NCBI GenBank assembly: GCA_964531385.1
Contig: CAZHGC010000012.1
Coordinates: forward strand, 10,958 to 74,957
Reading direction: 5' to 3'
Source: MGBC114079 sp964531385
GTDB lineage: Bacteria; Bacillota; Clostridia; Lachnospirales; CAG-274
Length of the DNA: 64,000 nucleotides
Shown here piece by piece: positions 25,168 to 36,800 of this stretch. The notes under the pieces were generated by a model. It did no database searches. It saw only the letters and a list, made by a program, of their open reading frames with translations, and was not told the origin of the DNA. Positions within the stretch are counted from its first letter, which is position 1, and every line of letters begins with the position of its first letter. Position numbers and translations under genes: made by a program.

Positions 25168-25537
25168 GTTTGGGGCGGAGTTTTGTTTAAATTTTTTTAA
25201 TAAAAGTATTTACAAATTATATATATTAAACTATAATGTATGTATACAGAACTTTAGGGAGATATGATACAGCTTTATAACAGCGACTGAAAATGAAAAT
25301 TGCAAAAAAAAAAACTGATTTTGCGGGGTTTACTATGTAAAATAAATGTTTCTTTGGTTTGTTAGAACAACGATATTGCTGTTAAATGTTAATGAAATTT
25401 GTTTGGGGAATTAAATTGACGGTTGAGGAGGTGGGAAATAAATTTTAAAAAACGTTTTAAAGCGGTTTAATTAATGTGTATTGTTATTTGAGTTTTGTAA
25501 ATTGATTTTAATGGTGTTGTGAATGGAGGTTTTAAAT
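25168..25537 (+). promoter_or_regulatory. Promoter and long leader of the small secreted protein
   Basis: TTTACA (25209-25214), 17 bases and TATAAT (25232-25237) form a near-consensus promoter. Transcription would begin near 25244, leaving a leader of about 295 bases before the start at 25538. No open frame with a ribosome site is seen in the leader and no riboswitch class that I know is recognisable; a GAGGAGGTGGG stretch near 25425 is not followed by a start codon. Confidence 0.55.
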
Positions 25538-25999
25538 ATGAAAATGTTAAAAAAAGTACTTTTTGCAATTTTAGCTATGTCGATATTTATGACGATGACG
25601 GGAACTTCAACAGTTTTTGCCGATTCGAGTATTAGAAAAGGAACAGTTCGAATTGTTCTTGGAAATACAGAAATTAGTAATTGTTCAGATGAAGTTGTTT
25701 ACAATGGGCACAGATATTTAAAAGCATATTGGCCTTTACTTATACGTGGGGCTGATGTTAAAGATACATATTATTACAATGATGTTAATGCTACGAATAC
25801 ATATCATTTTTCGGGGTATGGATATGCTTCATTTTTTGGAGGAACAAACAAAGTTAGGATTAACGGCGAAGATTTTTATACTAAAAATATGTTAGTGTAT
25901 TATGACAATGTTGTATATATGTCGATTGAAGATATAACTGATTTTTTAAATTTGAATTATGGTTTTGATGCAAGCAAGAATACAATATATATGTATTAA
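25538..25999 (+). CDS. Small secreted protein, stalk-domain-like
   Basis: The product of 153 residues has a signal peptide (about 1-28, ending VFADSS) and a mature part of about 125 residues rich in tyrosine and asparagine. The pattern of short strands, ending in YMSIEDITDFLNLNYGFDAS, resembles one copper amine oxidase N-terminal (stalk) domain, but the typical RTLVPLR motif is missing, so this is a weak assignment. GGAGG at 25525-25529 supports the ATG at 25538. No enzymatic residues are evident. Confidence 0.6.
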   Translation: MKMLKKVLFAILAMSIFMTMTGTSTVFADSSIRKGTVRIVLGNTEISNCSDEVVYNGHRYLKAYWPLLIRGADVKDTYYYNDVNATNTYHFSGYGYASFFGGTNKVRINGEDFYTKNMLVYYDNVVYMSIEDITDFLNLNYGFDASKNTIYMY

Positions 26000-26043
26000 T
26001 TTGAAAAAAAATCGGTGGTTGATAGTTTAGCTTTTATAAAGCG

Positions 26044-26076
26044 AAAGGGTGTGAAATTTATGTTTTCACACCCTTT
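26044..26076. terminator. Bidirectional terminator between convergent genes
   Basis: AAAGGGTGTGAAA pairs with TTTTCACACCCTTT around a short loop. It lies between the stop of the + strand gene (25999) and the stop of the minus-strand gene (26100), so it can serve both. Confidence 0.75.
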
Positions 26077-26099
26077 GATTTGTTTGCAAAGAAATAAGA

Positions 26100-26720
26100 T
26101 TATAATTTGTATTTTTCTTTTATGAGTTGTTCTATGACGGAAACGCAACCGTCAACGCCTATATATGTACTGTCTATGAGCATATCGTTATATATTGGAG
26201 TTCCCCATTTTTCGCTTGTGTAATAGTCGTAATAGCTTCGTCTTTTTTTGTCGATTTTCGTTATATAATCTTTTGCTTTATTTTCTTTTAAATTTTCTTT
26301 TTCCATAATAAATTCAATTCTTTTTTCCAAATCGGCATAGATGAACACATTTACGCATTTTTCTTTTCTAAGAATGTAATTTGAGCATCTTCCAACGATT
26401 ACGCAGGAGTTTTCGGCGAATTTTTTTATTATGTCATTTTGGATTATGTATAATCTGTCACTCATTGAAACTGTTCCGGCAGCGGAAATTTTTTCGCCGT
26501 AGGAATAGGCACTCATTGCAAGAGAATATAAAAAACTGTTTGTTTGCTGTTTGTCAACAGCTCGGAACAATTCTTGGTCAATTCCGGCTTTTTTTGCTTC
26601 TCTTTCGACATCTAAGCGGTCATAGAAATTTATTCCGAGTTTTTCGGCAAGCTTTTTGCCGACTGCGTGGCCCTGACTTCCACATTCACGACCGATATTT
26701 ACTATGATTTTTTTATTCAT
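26100..26720 (-). CDS. Cytidylate kinase-like family protein
   Basis: The 206-residue product has an N-terminal phosphate loop variant, IVNIGRECGSQGHAVGKKLAEKL, and the later YDRLDVEREA and VIVGRCSNYIL segments found in the Cytidylate_kin2 family. These are P-loop nucleotide kinases related to CMP kinase, common in Clostridia and Bacteroides, and their substrate is generally not known. It is not placed with rpsA, plsC or ispH as the true cmk often is, so I do not use that name. GAGGAG precedes the ATG at 26720. Confidence 0.78.
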   Translation of the reverse strand: MNKKIIVNIGRECGSQGHAVGKKLAEKLGINFYDRLDVEREAKKAGIDQELFRAVDKQQTNSFLYSLAMSAYSYGEKISAAGTVSMSDRLYIIQNDIIKKFAENSCVIVGRCSNYILRKEKCVNVFIYADLEKRIEFIMEKENLKENKAKDYITKIDKKRRSYYDYYTSEKWGTPIYNDMLIDSTYIGVDGCVSVIEQLIKEKYKL

Positions 26721-26950
26721 TGTAACACTCCTCTATTTTTTATTTACATTATAATTTTAAGACCAAATGCAAGGAATAACAAAAATTAATATTAATTATA
26801 TTATATACCAATGTGAACAGATTAACAATTATTTTGGAATAAATTTTTAAATAAAGCGAAAAATATTTATTGAACGACATAATTAAATACGAATTATTTT
26901 TTTGTTTGTCTGAAATTGTTAATATTATATTTTTTTTGGAGGGATTATTT

Positions 26951-27142
26951 TTGGGAGAAAAGGAAAAAAAGAAGAAAGAAAAGCCTTTGACGGCAGATGA
27001 TATTTTAAAATATGAAATTGCGGAAGAACTTGGGCTTTCCGAAAAAATTAGGAAAAGCGGGTGGAAATCGCTTACTTCGAGGGAAAGCGGGAAAATTGGC
27101 GGGATTATGTCTAAAAGAAAAAAGAAAGATAATTTTGATTGA
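26951..27142 (+). CDS. Small acid-soluble spore protein, alpha/beta type
   Basis: The 63-residue basic product contains LKYEIAEELGLSEKIRKSGW and ESGKIGGIMSKRKK, the two conserved halves of alpha/beta-type SASPs, which coat and protect spore DNA. The KYEIA segment is the region cut by the germination protease in family members. The lysine-rich N-terminus is longer than in classic Bacillus proteins, which fits divergent clostridial members. The start is TTG at 26951, eight bases after TGGAGGG; no ATG in this frame gives the conserved region. Its presence is the main evidence that the organism forms endospores. Confidence 0.78.
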   Translation: MGEKEKKKKEKPLTADDILKYEIAEELGLSEKIRKSGWKSLTSRESGKIGGIMSKRKKKDNFD

Positions 27143-27277
27143 TTTGAAGACGGGAAGATATGATTTGAAATTGTCTTTTTGGAGAAGATTTGGTATAATG
27201 AGTTTGGCGATTGTATGGATTGGATTTTGGAATAAAAAAACAGGCTGCCACAACGACAACCCATTTTGATAAGTTGA

Positions 27278-27448
27278 TTAAGCTTCAACAGGAGCTCCGA
27301 CAGGACATGCACCTGCACAAGTTCCGCAATCAACGCATGAACTTTCATCGATTTCGTATTTTGAATCGCCTTCAGAAATACAGCCAACAGGACATGCACC
27401 TGCACAAGCACCACAGCTAATACATTCATCAGTAATTTTATATGCCAT
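27278..27448 (-). CDS. 2[4Fe-4S] ferredoxin
   Basis: This 56-residue protein is a classic clostridial ferredoxin. It starts MAYKITDEC and has two cluster motifs, CISCGACAGAC followed by P and CVDCGTCAGAC followed by P, arranged in pseudo-twofold symmetry. It carries electrons at low potential, and the 2-oxoacid:ferredoxin oxidoreductase at 14.9-18.2 kb is a likely partner. GGAGGTG lies seven bases upstream of the ATG at 27448, and a TATAAT-like box is at 27481-27486 on the minus strand. It ends in GAPVEA before TAA. Confidence 0.95.
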   Translation of the reverse strand: MAYKITDECISCGACAGACPVGCISEGDSKYEIDESSCVDCGTCAGACPVGAPVEA

Positions 27449-27879
27449 TTTAAAGCACCTCCGTTAATAAGATTATGTTGATTATAAACAAACCGAAAAA
27501 TAAAAAGAGTGTTTAAATTATGAAGTTATAAGAAATTGGAATTTGAAACGAAAGCACGCCCGAGGGCGGATTCGTTGAACAAAAAATCTTATATGGTTAA
27601 TTTAAATATTCGATTTATTTTAATCGATTTATTTACAATTTTAAGACAAAAGCGAAAACGCTTTTCATCTTCTTACTTCTATTTTATACTATAAATGAAT
27701 ATTTATCAAGTATAAATTATATTAAAATTTTAATAAAATTTTGAGGGTTGATTATAATTTGGCAAATTTTAAATTTGGCTGATATGCTGGGTGGGGCAGG
27801 GCAAGAACTGTTTTTTGCTGTTAAAATTGTTTTTGATTTTGGTGATGTCATATATTTTTATTTTAGGAGTGATGTTTAT
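27449..27879. other. Intergenic region with structured elements between ferredoxin and tldD
   Basis: No gene is seen. Bases 27546-27576 form a hairpin with outer arms AACGAA and TTCGTT and a GC-rich inner stem CGCC/GGCG, standing out in very AT-rich sequence. A second perfect stem, AAAAGCG-aaaa-CGCTTTT, lies at 27648-27665. The first is upstream of the ferredoxin promoter and the second is between the two divergent genes, so either could be an operator or part of a small transcript. Confidence 0.45.
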
Positions 27880-29271
27880 ATGTTTGAAAAAGAAAAAGCG
27901 TATGATATTTTGGCGGAGGCCCTTGCTTTTGGCGGGGATTTTGCCGAAATTTTCATTGAGCATAACAGAAAAAACAATATATCTATGATTAATGGGAAAA
28001 TTGACAGAGCAAATTCGGGAATTGATTTTGGTTTTGGGCTTAGAGTTTTTAGCGGAGAAAAAGTTATTTATTCTTACACAAACGATTTATCGTATGACAA
28101 TCTTATGAAAATTGCAAAAGAAGCATCTTTGGCGGCAGAAAAAAGCGGAAAAGTTAAAGTTGCGGACTTTTTTGAAAAGGATTATACGAAGGAACTTAAC
28201 AAGCACAAAATTGTTATTATGCCTTCAGACGTAAATCGTCAGGTTATTGCGGATATGATGTTTGATGCAAGCGAAGCGGCTTTTGCTTATGATAATTCGA
28301 TAAGTCAAACAAGTGTTGGATATATGGATTCGGTTCAAGATGTTTTAATTGCAAATTCGAGAGGGCTTTGGGCGAAGGACAGACGTGTTCGAACAAGAGC
28401 TTTTGTTACAGCTGTTGCATCTTCCGAAACAGAAAAGCAAAAGGGATATTTTGGACCGGGGGCTTTGAAAGGGTTTGAATTTTACAATGAAATCGATTTG
28501 AAAGAAGTTGCAAGAGAGGCGGCACGCTCGGCTGTTACAATGCTTAATGCCGATTTTTGCCCAGGAGGAAAAATGCCTGTTGTTATTGAAAACGGTTTTG
28601 GCGGAGTTATTTTTCACGAGGCTTGCGGGCATAGTCTTGAGGCGGCGGCTGTTTCGAAAAATGCTTCTGTTTTTTCCGATAAACTTGGTTGTAAAATTGC
28701 AAGCGAAAAAGTTTCTGCTGTTGATGACGGAACAATTTTAAACGAATGGGGTTCTATGAACATTGATGACGAGGGTCAAGAGGGAAGAAAAAACGTTTTG
28801 ATTGAAAACGGAATTTTGAAATCTTATTTGGTTGATGAATTTAACGGCAAAAAGTTTGGTGCAAAGCCAACAGGTTCTTCGAGAAGACAGTCTTACAAAT
28901 TTGCCCCTGTTTCAAGAATGACAAATACATATATTGCAACGGGGAACGACAGGGCAGAAGATATTATTTCTTCAACCGATTATGGAATTTATGCGAAATA
29001 TATGGGCGGGGGGTCGGTTAACCCAACAACCGGAGAATTTAATTTTGCTGTTGGCGAGGCATATATGATTAGAAACGGGAAAATTGCAGAGCCTGTTAGG
29101 GGAGCAACGATAATTGGCAAAGGCTCTGAGGTTCTTATGGATATTGATATGGTTTCAGATAATTTGAGACTTGCACAGGGAATGTGCGGGGCATCAAGCG
29201 GAAGTATTCCTGTTGATGTTGGTCAACCGATGATTCGTGTTAAGAACATTACTGTTGGAGGAAGGTGTTGA
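27880..29271 (+). CDS. tldD: TldD-type metalloprotease subunit
   Basis: The product is 463 residues. It shows the zinc motif HEACGH (HExxxH) at about residue 246, and the glycine-rich GASSGSIPVDVGQP near the C-terminus, both marks of the TldD half of the TldD/TldE heterodimer. That complex is a cytoplasmic protease that degrades unfolded or modified peptides and in some bacteria processes peptide antibiotics. I start at the ATG at 27880 after AGGAGTGATG. The partner gene follows directly. No RiPP precursor gene is recognisable next to it. Confidence 0.88.
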   Translation: MFEKEKAYDILAEALAFGGDFAEIFIEHNRKNNISMINGKIDRANSGIDFGFGLRVFSGEKVIYSYTNDLSYDNLMKIAKEASLAAEKSGKVKVADFFEKDYTKELNKHKIVIMPSDVNRQVIADMMFDASEAAFAYDNSISQTSVGYMDSVQDVLIANSRGLWAKDRRVRTRAFVTAVASSETEKQKGYFGPGALKGFEFYNEIDLKEVAREAARSAVTMLNADFCPGGKMPVVIENGFGGVIFHEACGHSLEAAAVSKNASVFSDKLGCKIASEKVSAVDDGTILNEWGSMNIDDEGQEGRKNVLIENGILKSYLVDEFNGKKFGAKPTGSSRRQSYKFAPVSRMTNTYIATGNDRAEDIISSTDYGIYAKYMGGGSVNPTTGEFNFAVGEAYMIRNGKIAEPVRGATIIGKGSEVLMDIDMVSDNLRLAQGMCGASSGSIPVDVGQPMIRVKNITVGGRC

Positions 29272-29275
29272 TTTT

Positions 29276-30628
29276 ATGGATATAAAAGAATTTAAAAAAA
29301 TTATTTTTGAAGAGGCAAAAAATTATAATATCGACGAATTTGAATTGTTTTATCAAAAAAGTTCAAATCTTAAAATTAATATTTTTAAGGGTGATGTTGA
29401 AAAATTTCAAAACAATTCTTTTGGTGGGGTTTCGTTTAGAGGAATTGTTGACGGAAAAATGGGATATGCTTATTCGGAAAATATTGACAAAAATAGCATA
29501 AACTTTATTTTGGATTCAATTGTGCAAAATTCACAAATTATTGATGAAGATGAAAAGGAGTATATATATTTAGGAAATGAAAATTATCCAAAAGTTGACA
29601 CTTTTTCAATAATTTCTAATAATTATGACACAAATTATAAAATAAATTTGGGAAAAAGTATTGAGAAAAAAGCTTATGAATATGACAAGCGAATTGTAAA
29701 TGTTACGAGTTGTTTTGTTGGAAACGGAGAGAATGAGGTTTACATTGCAAACAGCAAAGGACTTGAACTGTTTGAAAAATCGAATTATGCCGTTATATAC
29801 ATTGGTGTTGTGGCGGAAGAAAACGGTATAAAAAAGACCGGTTCGGCATTTTGGCAAGGTAAGGATTTTATGTTGGCAGATTGTGAAAAAATTGTTAAAA
29901 ATGCTTGCAAAAAAGCTATTGAGCTTATTGGCGGGGAAAGAGCCGACAAAGGTTGTATGAATGTTATTTTTAAAAACGAGGCTTTTGCGGATATTTTGGC
30001 GACTTTTATTGGAAGTTTTTTTGCTGAAAATGCTCAAAAAGGGTTTTCTTTGCTTAAAGGAAAAGTTGGCGAAAGAATTGCTTCAAAATGCCTTAGCATA
30101 AAGGATTTGCCTCTTCTTGAAAATGGCTTTGCAAGCTGTTCTTTTGATTCGGAGGGGGTTGCATCATTTGACAAAACCGTTGTTGAAAACGGCATTTTTA
30201 AGACATTTTTGTATAATTTGAAATCTGCAAAAAAGGACGGCGTTTTGTCAACCGGGAACGGTTTTAAGCCGAATTTTAAATCGGCTGTCAGTACATCTGC
30301 AACGAATTTTGTTGTTGAAAACGGACAAGTTGACTTTCAAGGACTTGTTGCAGAGGTTGAAAACGGAGTTGTTGTTACAAGCCTTGCGGGATTACATTCA
30401 GGTGCGGACACTGTTTCAGGAAATTTTTCTCTTGCGGCAAGCGGTTTTCTTATTCGCTCCGGAAAAATTGTTAAACCTTTGGAACAAATGACGGTTTCGG
30501 GCAATTTTTATGAAATGCTTAAAAATATCGAGAAAATTGGAAATGACAGGTATTTTGATATGGAATCGGGGCAGGGAGCGGTTGTTTGCCCTTCGGTTTT
30601 GGTTGCAAATATTGATGTGGCAAGTTGA
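29276..30628 (+). CDS. TldE/PmbA-type metalloprotease partner subunit
   Basis: This 450-residue protein is the TldE/PmbA-like half of the pair and begins four bases after tldD ends. It lacks the HExxxH zinc motif, as expected for TldE, and carries PmbA-like segments such as FGGVSFRGIVDGKMGYAYSE, CSFDSEGVAS and LAGLHSGADTVSGNFSLAASG. The start ATG at 29276 follows GGAGGAAGGTG in the end of tldD, so translation is probably coupled. The two proteins should form a heterodimer in the cytoplasm. Confidence 0.87.
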   Translation: MDIKEFKKIIFEEAKNYNIDEFELFYQKSSNLKINIFKGDVEKFQNNSFGGVSFRGIVDGKMGYAYSENIDKNSINFILDSIVQNSQIIDEDEKEYIYLGNENYPKVDTFSIISNNYDTNYKINLGKSIEKKAYEYDKRIVNVTSCFVGNGENEVYIANSKGLELFEKSNYAVIYIGVVAEENGIKKTGSAFWQGKDFMLADCEKIVKNACKKAIELIGGERADKGCMNVIFKNEAFADILATFIGSFFAENAQKGFSLLKGKVGERIASKCLSIKDLPLLENGFASCSFDSEGVASFDKTVVENGIFKTFLYNLKSAKKDGVLSTGNGFKPNFKSAVSTSATNFVVENGQVDFQGLVAEVENGVVVTSLAGLHSGADTVSGNFSLAASGFLIRSGKIVKPLEQMTVSGNFYEMLKNIEKIGNDRYFDMESGQGAVVCPSVLVANIDVAS

Positions 30629-30706
30629 CGAAAATTAAATTTGTGCAATTTTTATATTGAACTTTAGTTGTACGGTTATCTTTTTGAAAAAGTTGAAAAT
30701 ATATTG

Positions 30707-30735
30707 TTGCTTTTTTAACTTTTTGAGTTTATAAT
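30707..30735 (+). promoter_or_regulatory. Promoter of the SLH pectate lyase gene
   Basis: TTGCTT (30707-30712), 17 bases and TATAAT (30730-30735) give a start near 30742 and a leader of about 110 bases ending in AAGGAGG. Confidence 0.65.
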
Positions 30736-30854
30736 GAAAATGTATTAAGAACATATTTTTTGTGAATATATTTTCAAAATTACGGCCTTCTTTGTTTTTA
30801 TATTTACAGAAAATATTTGTAAATACAAATTTTAAATATAAAGGAGGAAAAATA

Positions 30855-33800
30855 ATGAAGCGAAGATTATTAGCTTTTGCTTTGGCATTTACAATGACTT
30901 TTGGTTCTTTCACTGTAAATGCTGAAGAAGCTGCTGTTGATGTTGATAGTTCAGCTGTTTCCGATGAGATGACTGTTGAGGAAGAACAGCAACAGCAAGA
31001 AGAAGAAAACGCTGATGCTGAAGTTGTTGCAGAAGAAAACGCTGATGCTGATGTTGTTGCAGAAGAAGAAAACGCTGATGCTGAAGTTGCTGTTGATGAA
31101 GAAACAGAAGCTGTTTCTGAAGCAGACAACTCTGAAAACGGTGGAAGTTCTGACAACTCTGAAAGCTCTGACAGTTCGGAAGCAGTTGCTTCGGAAGCTT
31201 CAAATTTGGCAAGCACAGGTGGCAGTGCTGTTGAAAAAACAGCTGAAACAGACGAACAAGTTAGCCTTGATTCTCTTGTTACCGAATGGATTAGCGGAAA
31301 AGCAGGTGCAGAAAATACTGTAACTGTTAATAAAGATGGTTCTGTTACCATTTCAAGAGGTAAAAAAGCTAATTCAGGTAAGTTTTCAAATACTGCCGAC
31401 CAATATGCTTATTATGCACCTAAGGGAGGACTTCCTTTAACAAAGGATTTTGTTTTCTCTGCAACTATGAGCGTTGACGGTTTGTTGACTTTTGGTGATA
31501 CAAACCAGGCACAGGCATCTGCCGGTATGATGATTGTTCCGGAACTTGACAAAACTCCGCCAAGTGTTTCTTTGAGTATTGCAATGGAATCAAATTCAAA
31601 AGGTTACATTGGTGCAAACGTTAGAACAGCTTTTGACGAAGACGGAAATTATAAAGTTCAGGCTCGTCCGCCTGCAAACAAAGACGGTCATACTTTTGTT
31701 AGATTGTCTGAATCTTTTACAGACGGTGCTGACAGAGGTTCTTTTGACCTTAAAATTGAAAAAATCGGTTATTCTTACATAGTTTCCTGCGGAGACCAGA
31801 AAGTTAAATATGACTATGCAAAAGAAAACTTTATGGGTGCAGACGGTACAAACCAAACTATTTACCCTATTTTCTTTGGTGCTCGTGATGCTGTTGTTAC
31901 TTTCAGCAACATTAAGCTTGAAGTTGAAGACAGAGAAGCTAAAGGAATTACAATTATTAATGATGCAACAGACAGAACTGCTCTTGTTGGAAACGAACCG
32001 GAACTTCCGGGTCTTAAAGTTGGTATTGAATATACTGACGGTTCTGTTAAAGAACTTAAAGAAGGTTATGCTATTACAGGTTATGACAAAGACAAAGTTG
32101 GAAAACAAGTTGCAAAAATCACAGTTGGTGATTTTTCAGTAGACTACGAAGTTGAAATTTTGAAAAAGACTTGTACTTCAATTCAAATTGTTTCACAGCC
32201 TATGAAAGTTAATTATTATGAAGGCCAGTATTTAAGAACTGACAATCTTGTTGTTGAAGCAGATTACAACGACGGTGAACACGTTACTTTGAAAAGGGAC
32301 GAATATGAATTTGTTATAAACGGCAAAGTTGTTAAAGAAAACGAGTTTATTACATCTGATTTGGCAGGAGACGACCTTGATTTTGTTATCAGAAGAGTTG
32401 AAACTGACGAAATTGGTTCGGGTACTGCAAAAGATTCTTTCAAAGGTTCTGTTTCTCCGTTGAAATTGGACCACATCAGAGTTAACTTAAACCCTGCAAA
32501 AACAACTTATTACATTGGCGAAAAACAAGATTTAAACGGTATGATTGTTAAAGCTTACTATGTTTCTGCCGATGGTTTGACAACTAAATCTGACGTTCTT
32601 CAAGAATCTGAATATACTGTTTCAAACAATCTTGATACTTCAAAAGTTGGAACTCAGAAAATTGTTGTTACAGACAAATTTAACACATCTCTTTCAGATG
32701 ATTTTGAAGTTAAAATTCAAGTTAAGAGATTTTCAAAAGCTTACATCACTTCTTACCCAAGAACTACATATCCTGTTTTGATGGGCGTTACTGATTATGA
32801 CCCTCAAAAATGGTTTGACCATTATAACGGAAAAACTGATGGAACTATGGGTACTGTAGCTGATGAAACAAAACAATACAATCAAGGCAATCTTGAAATT
32901 ACTTATATGTATTCAAACGGAGAAGAAGTTATTGCTCCGGAAACAGAATACAAAGTTGTTCTTGATGAATTTGACATTAGAGATGCTTCCAAAGATAACA
33001 AAATTAAAATTGTTTTCCCAGAGGGAAGCGAAGCTTATGGTACAGAAGATATAGTTTTGCCTGTAACTGTTAAAGATTATGGCAAAAACTATTGGAAACC
33101 TATTATCTTTGGTGCTTCAACAACAGCATCAAAATCAAGAAGTCCGGAACAAGATAAAATGGGTATGATTATGACTGATGCAGCAGGTAACGAAACTCAT
33201 TTCGATACTACAGGCTGTAACGGTAAATCTATTGGACACAGCTATTCTGACTCTACAATTGAAGAAGACGGAAGTTCTATTAGAATTTGGGCAAACAACG
33301 GTGCCGGAAAACAGGCTGACTCTAACGACGGTATTTCATTCTATTATACAAGACTTAGCACAAAAGATGACTTCAGACTTAGTGCTGACATTTTAGTTAA
33401 TTCTTATATTAACGGTGATACTGACGAAAACAGAGACGGTCAGGAAGGTTTTGGTATTATGGCAAGAGACGTTGTCAGCCTTACTCCAAGCCCTGAATAT
33501 TTGGAAGAAGCAGGCGACAGCGCTTATGTTGACCCTAAAACAAAAGACAAAATTCAATTTGTTTACACTCCGGACAAAGCTCTTAAAGATGTGAACGGAG
33601 AACCTGAACCTTACAGCACAGCTATTTACAACTATGCAAATATGGTTCTTCTTGGAGGTCACAGCGGAAGCGGTTGGCCTGCAGACCCAGAGGCTGATAC
33701 ATATTTGTTTAACACAACAAAGAACCGTATTAACCTTATTTACAGAACATTTATCGATGGCGACCCTTATTCTGCAAGCTCTAACGTTTCAAGAAGTTCT

Positions 33801-36800
33801 GTTAAGAAAACACTTTCTCAGGATTTCCCTGAACCGGGCAGTAGATACCACCTTGTTTTTGAAAGAGTTCAAGGCGGATATAAAGGAACTTGCTACGATT
33901 ATCAAACAAAAGAATTTAGAACAGACTACATCTGCTATGACGAAAGTTCAGACGAAGGCGATTTGGACGTTTTAGACCCAGACAACATTTATGTTGGTTT
34001 CTTTGCAACTCGTTATGCTGACATTACAGTTAGCAACGTTGACCTTGTTAAATCTGAACCTTCAACAGATATTGAAGCTGTTTCTGACGAAACAAACAAA
34101 CTCACTGTTCCAAAACTTTACCTTAAATCAAATATTTATTCTACAAATATTGATTATAATCTTGTTTTGAGAACAAGCAACAACTCCGGTGGTAGGGTAA
34201 CAATTCAGCAAGACGGAAAAGTTGTTTATTCAAACGCTGTTGTTAAAAAAGCAGAATCTCTTTTCCCTGTTACACTTAAACCAAACGAGACAAGTGTGTT
34301 TACTGTAATGTATACACCAAGTTATATTTCGGAAGATTCTAACAGATATCAAGAGTTATCTTCCTATGAACCAACATATTACACTTATGAAATTTCTCAT
34401 AAAGGAAACTTTGATACTGAAAAACAATTTATTTATGTATCACCTGAAGGAACAGCAGGAGCAACGGGCGATATTAACGACCCAATGAGTTTTGATGTTG
34501 CACTTGGACTTATGAAACGTGGGCAGTCAATCATTATGCTTCCGGGAACATATGTTAGAAATGCAAAAATTGAAATTGATGAAACAAGCTCCGGCACAAG
34601 CCAGAAGAGAAAAGCAATTATTGGATATAACAAATATCAGGCAAAAGAAGAAGGTTATGCTGTTGACGGATATGATTTTGACGGAGACGTTGTATTTGAC
34701 CTTCAAGGAAAATATGCAGGTTTTGTAAACCACGCAGATTATTGGACATTTAAAAACTTTAACATTACAAACGGCGGAAAGAACTCTAAAGCTTTCCACA
34801 CAGGCGGTGATTATGGTCTTGTTGAAAATATTAAAATTTACGACTGCCAAGATTCCGGTATGTGTCTTAGCCGTACAAGTTCAAGCCAGGAAACAATTAA
34901 AGACTGGCCAAGAAACAACCTTATTAAAAACTGTGAAGTTTGGAACTGTGCCGATGCTTCATTCAACAACTCTGACGGTTTTGCCGTAAAACTTACTGTT
35001 GGATATGGTAACAAGTGTCTTGGCTGTGTTTCTCACCACAACTCTGATGACGGTTGGGACTTGTTCTGTAAACAATCCGGCGGTTATATGGCTCCGGTTA
35101 CTCTTGAAAGATGTATCACTTATAAAGGCGGATACAAACTTGTTGAAGACGGTACTGACAGAAAATGGTCTGAAAGCCGAGGCGGTAGAAACGGTTTCAA
35201 AATGGGCGGTGACTCAATGCCTATTGATAACGTTCTTATAGACTGTATAGCTTTTGAAAATGGTAATGTTGGTGTTACTTCAAACAGTAACCCTCTTATG
35301 ACTGTTAGAGGCTGTGTTGGATATATGAACGAAGGTTCTAACTTCTCTATGGGAAGTAACTCTGTTCAGGCATCTGTTGACTATGATGTTAAAGGTCTTG
35401 TTTCTTACAAACCTCAAAAAGGCTCTGCTAAAGGTGGCGACAGTATTCAAGGTTATGCTTATGACAAAGATTATAACTATTTGAAACGCAGCACAGGCAC
35501 TGCTTCTGTTAATGGTTCTGGCGAAGAAGTTGACGACAGCTTCTTTGTTAGCCTTGAAAGTCCGGTTGTTAAAGGTCACATTCCTCAGGACCCTGCAACA
35601 GGCGAATATCTCCTTAACGGATTCCTTGAGCTTACTGATGCTACAAAAGCTAAAATTCAGAACAGCGAAGGTTATGAAGATATTGAAGAAAGCACAGAAG
35701 AAACAACAGAAGAAGGTTCAAACGACGGCGATGTAATCGTTGGATATACAGGTGGCGGATCTTCTAAGAGAAGCAACTCTTCTTCAACTGCATCAAGCAA
35801 CAACAAAGCTGATAAAACTGACAAAACTGAAGTTGACAAGACAGAGGATAAGGCTGATAAGGCTGAAACTGATGCTTCGGAAGACAACAAAACAGAAAAT
35901 ACTGGAAACGAAAGCGTTGATGCTGAAACAGGTTCTGCTGTTGAAGTTTCTTCTTCAGACAAAGTTACTGAAGTTAAAGCCGGCGATGTGACAGTTGCTG
36001 TTCCTGTTAAAACAGAGGGCAAAGTTACTGTTGACAAATCGGAAGCTCTTGACGGAAATGCTGTTTCTGTTGATTTTGATATGAAACTTAACGACCCTGC
36101 TTGGATTGAAATTCCATTTGACGGAGATACTTCAAATCCGGATAAGATTGTTGCGGTTTCTTGCGATGAAAACGGAAACACTAAAGTTATTAAAGCAGGT
36201 TATTATGACCCTGCAACAGGAAAGATTGTTCTTCCTGCAACAGAGTCAGGTGTTTATGGTGCAATTGTTAGCGATGTTTCATTTGATGATATGAACGGAC
36301 ATTGGGCTAAAACTTTTGTTGAAGCTCTTGCTGCAAGAGGCATTGTAAACGGTGTTACTGCAAGCAAATTTGCTCCTGATGCAAAAATTAAGAGAGGCGA
36401 CTTTACTTTAATGCTTGCTCAGGTTATTGATATTACATCTTCAAATGATTCAGGTTTTGCTGATGTTTCTACTTCTGACTATTATAGCAATGCTATTGCT
36501 GCCGCTAAGGAAGCCGGCATTGTTAAAGGAATTAGCGACACTGTATTTGGTGCAAAAGATAACATTTCAAGACAAGATGTAATGACTATTGTTGCAAGAA
36601 CTCTTGAATTGGCAGGTGCAACTTTAACTCCTGCAGATTTGGGTCAGTTTGCTGATGCTTCGGAAATTTCGGATTATGCTAAGGATTCGGTTGCAAAACT
36701 TGTTGGTGCGGGAATTATTTCCGGAAACAACGGTAAAATTAATCCTAAAGATAGTTTAACTCGTGCTGAAGCTGCAAAAATTCTTTATGAAGTTTGGAAA

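Noticed and set aside
26749..27429. Minus-strand 226-residue frame across the SASP and ferredoxin genes
   Set aside because: It runs out of frame across the ferredoxin gene and antisense to the spore protein gene; its cysteine- and histidine-poor product resembles nothing and has no ribosome site.
30635..31351. Minus-strand 238-residue serine-rich frame
   Set aside because: It is the antisense shadow of the acidic repeat region of the SLH pectate lyase.
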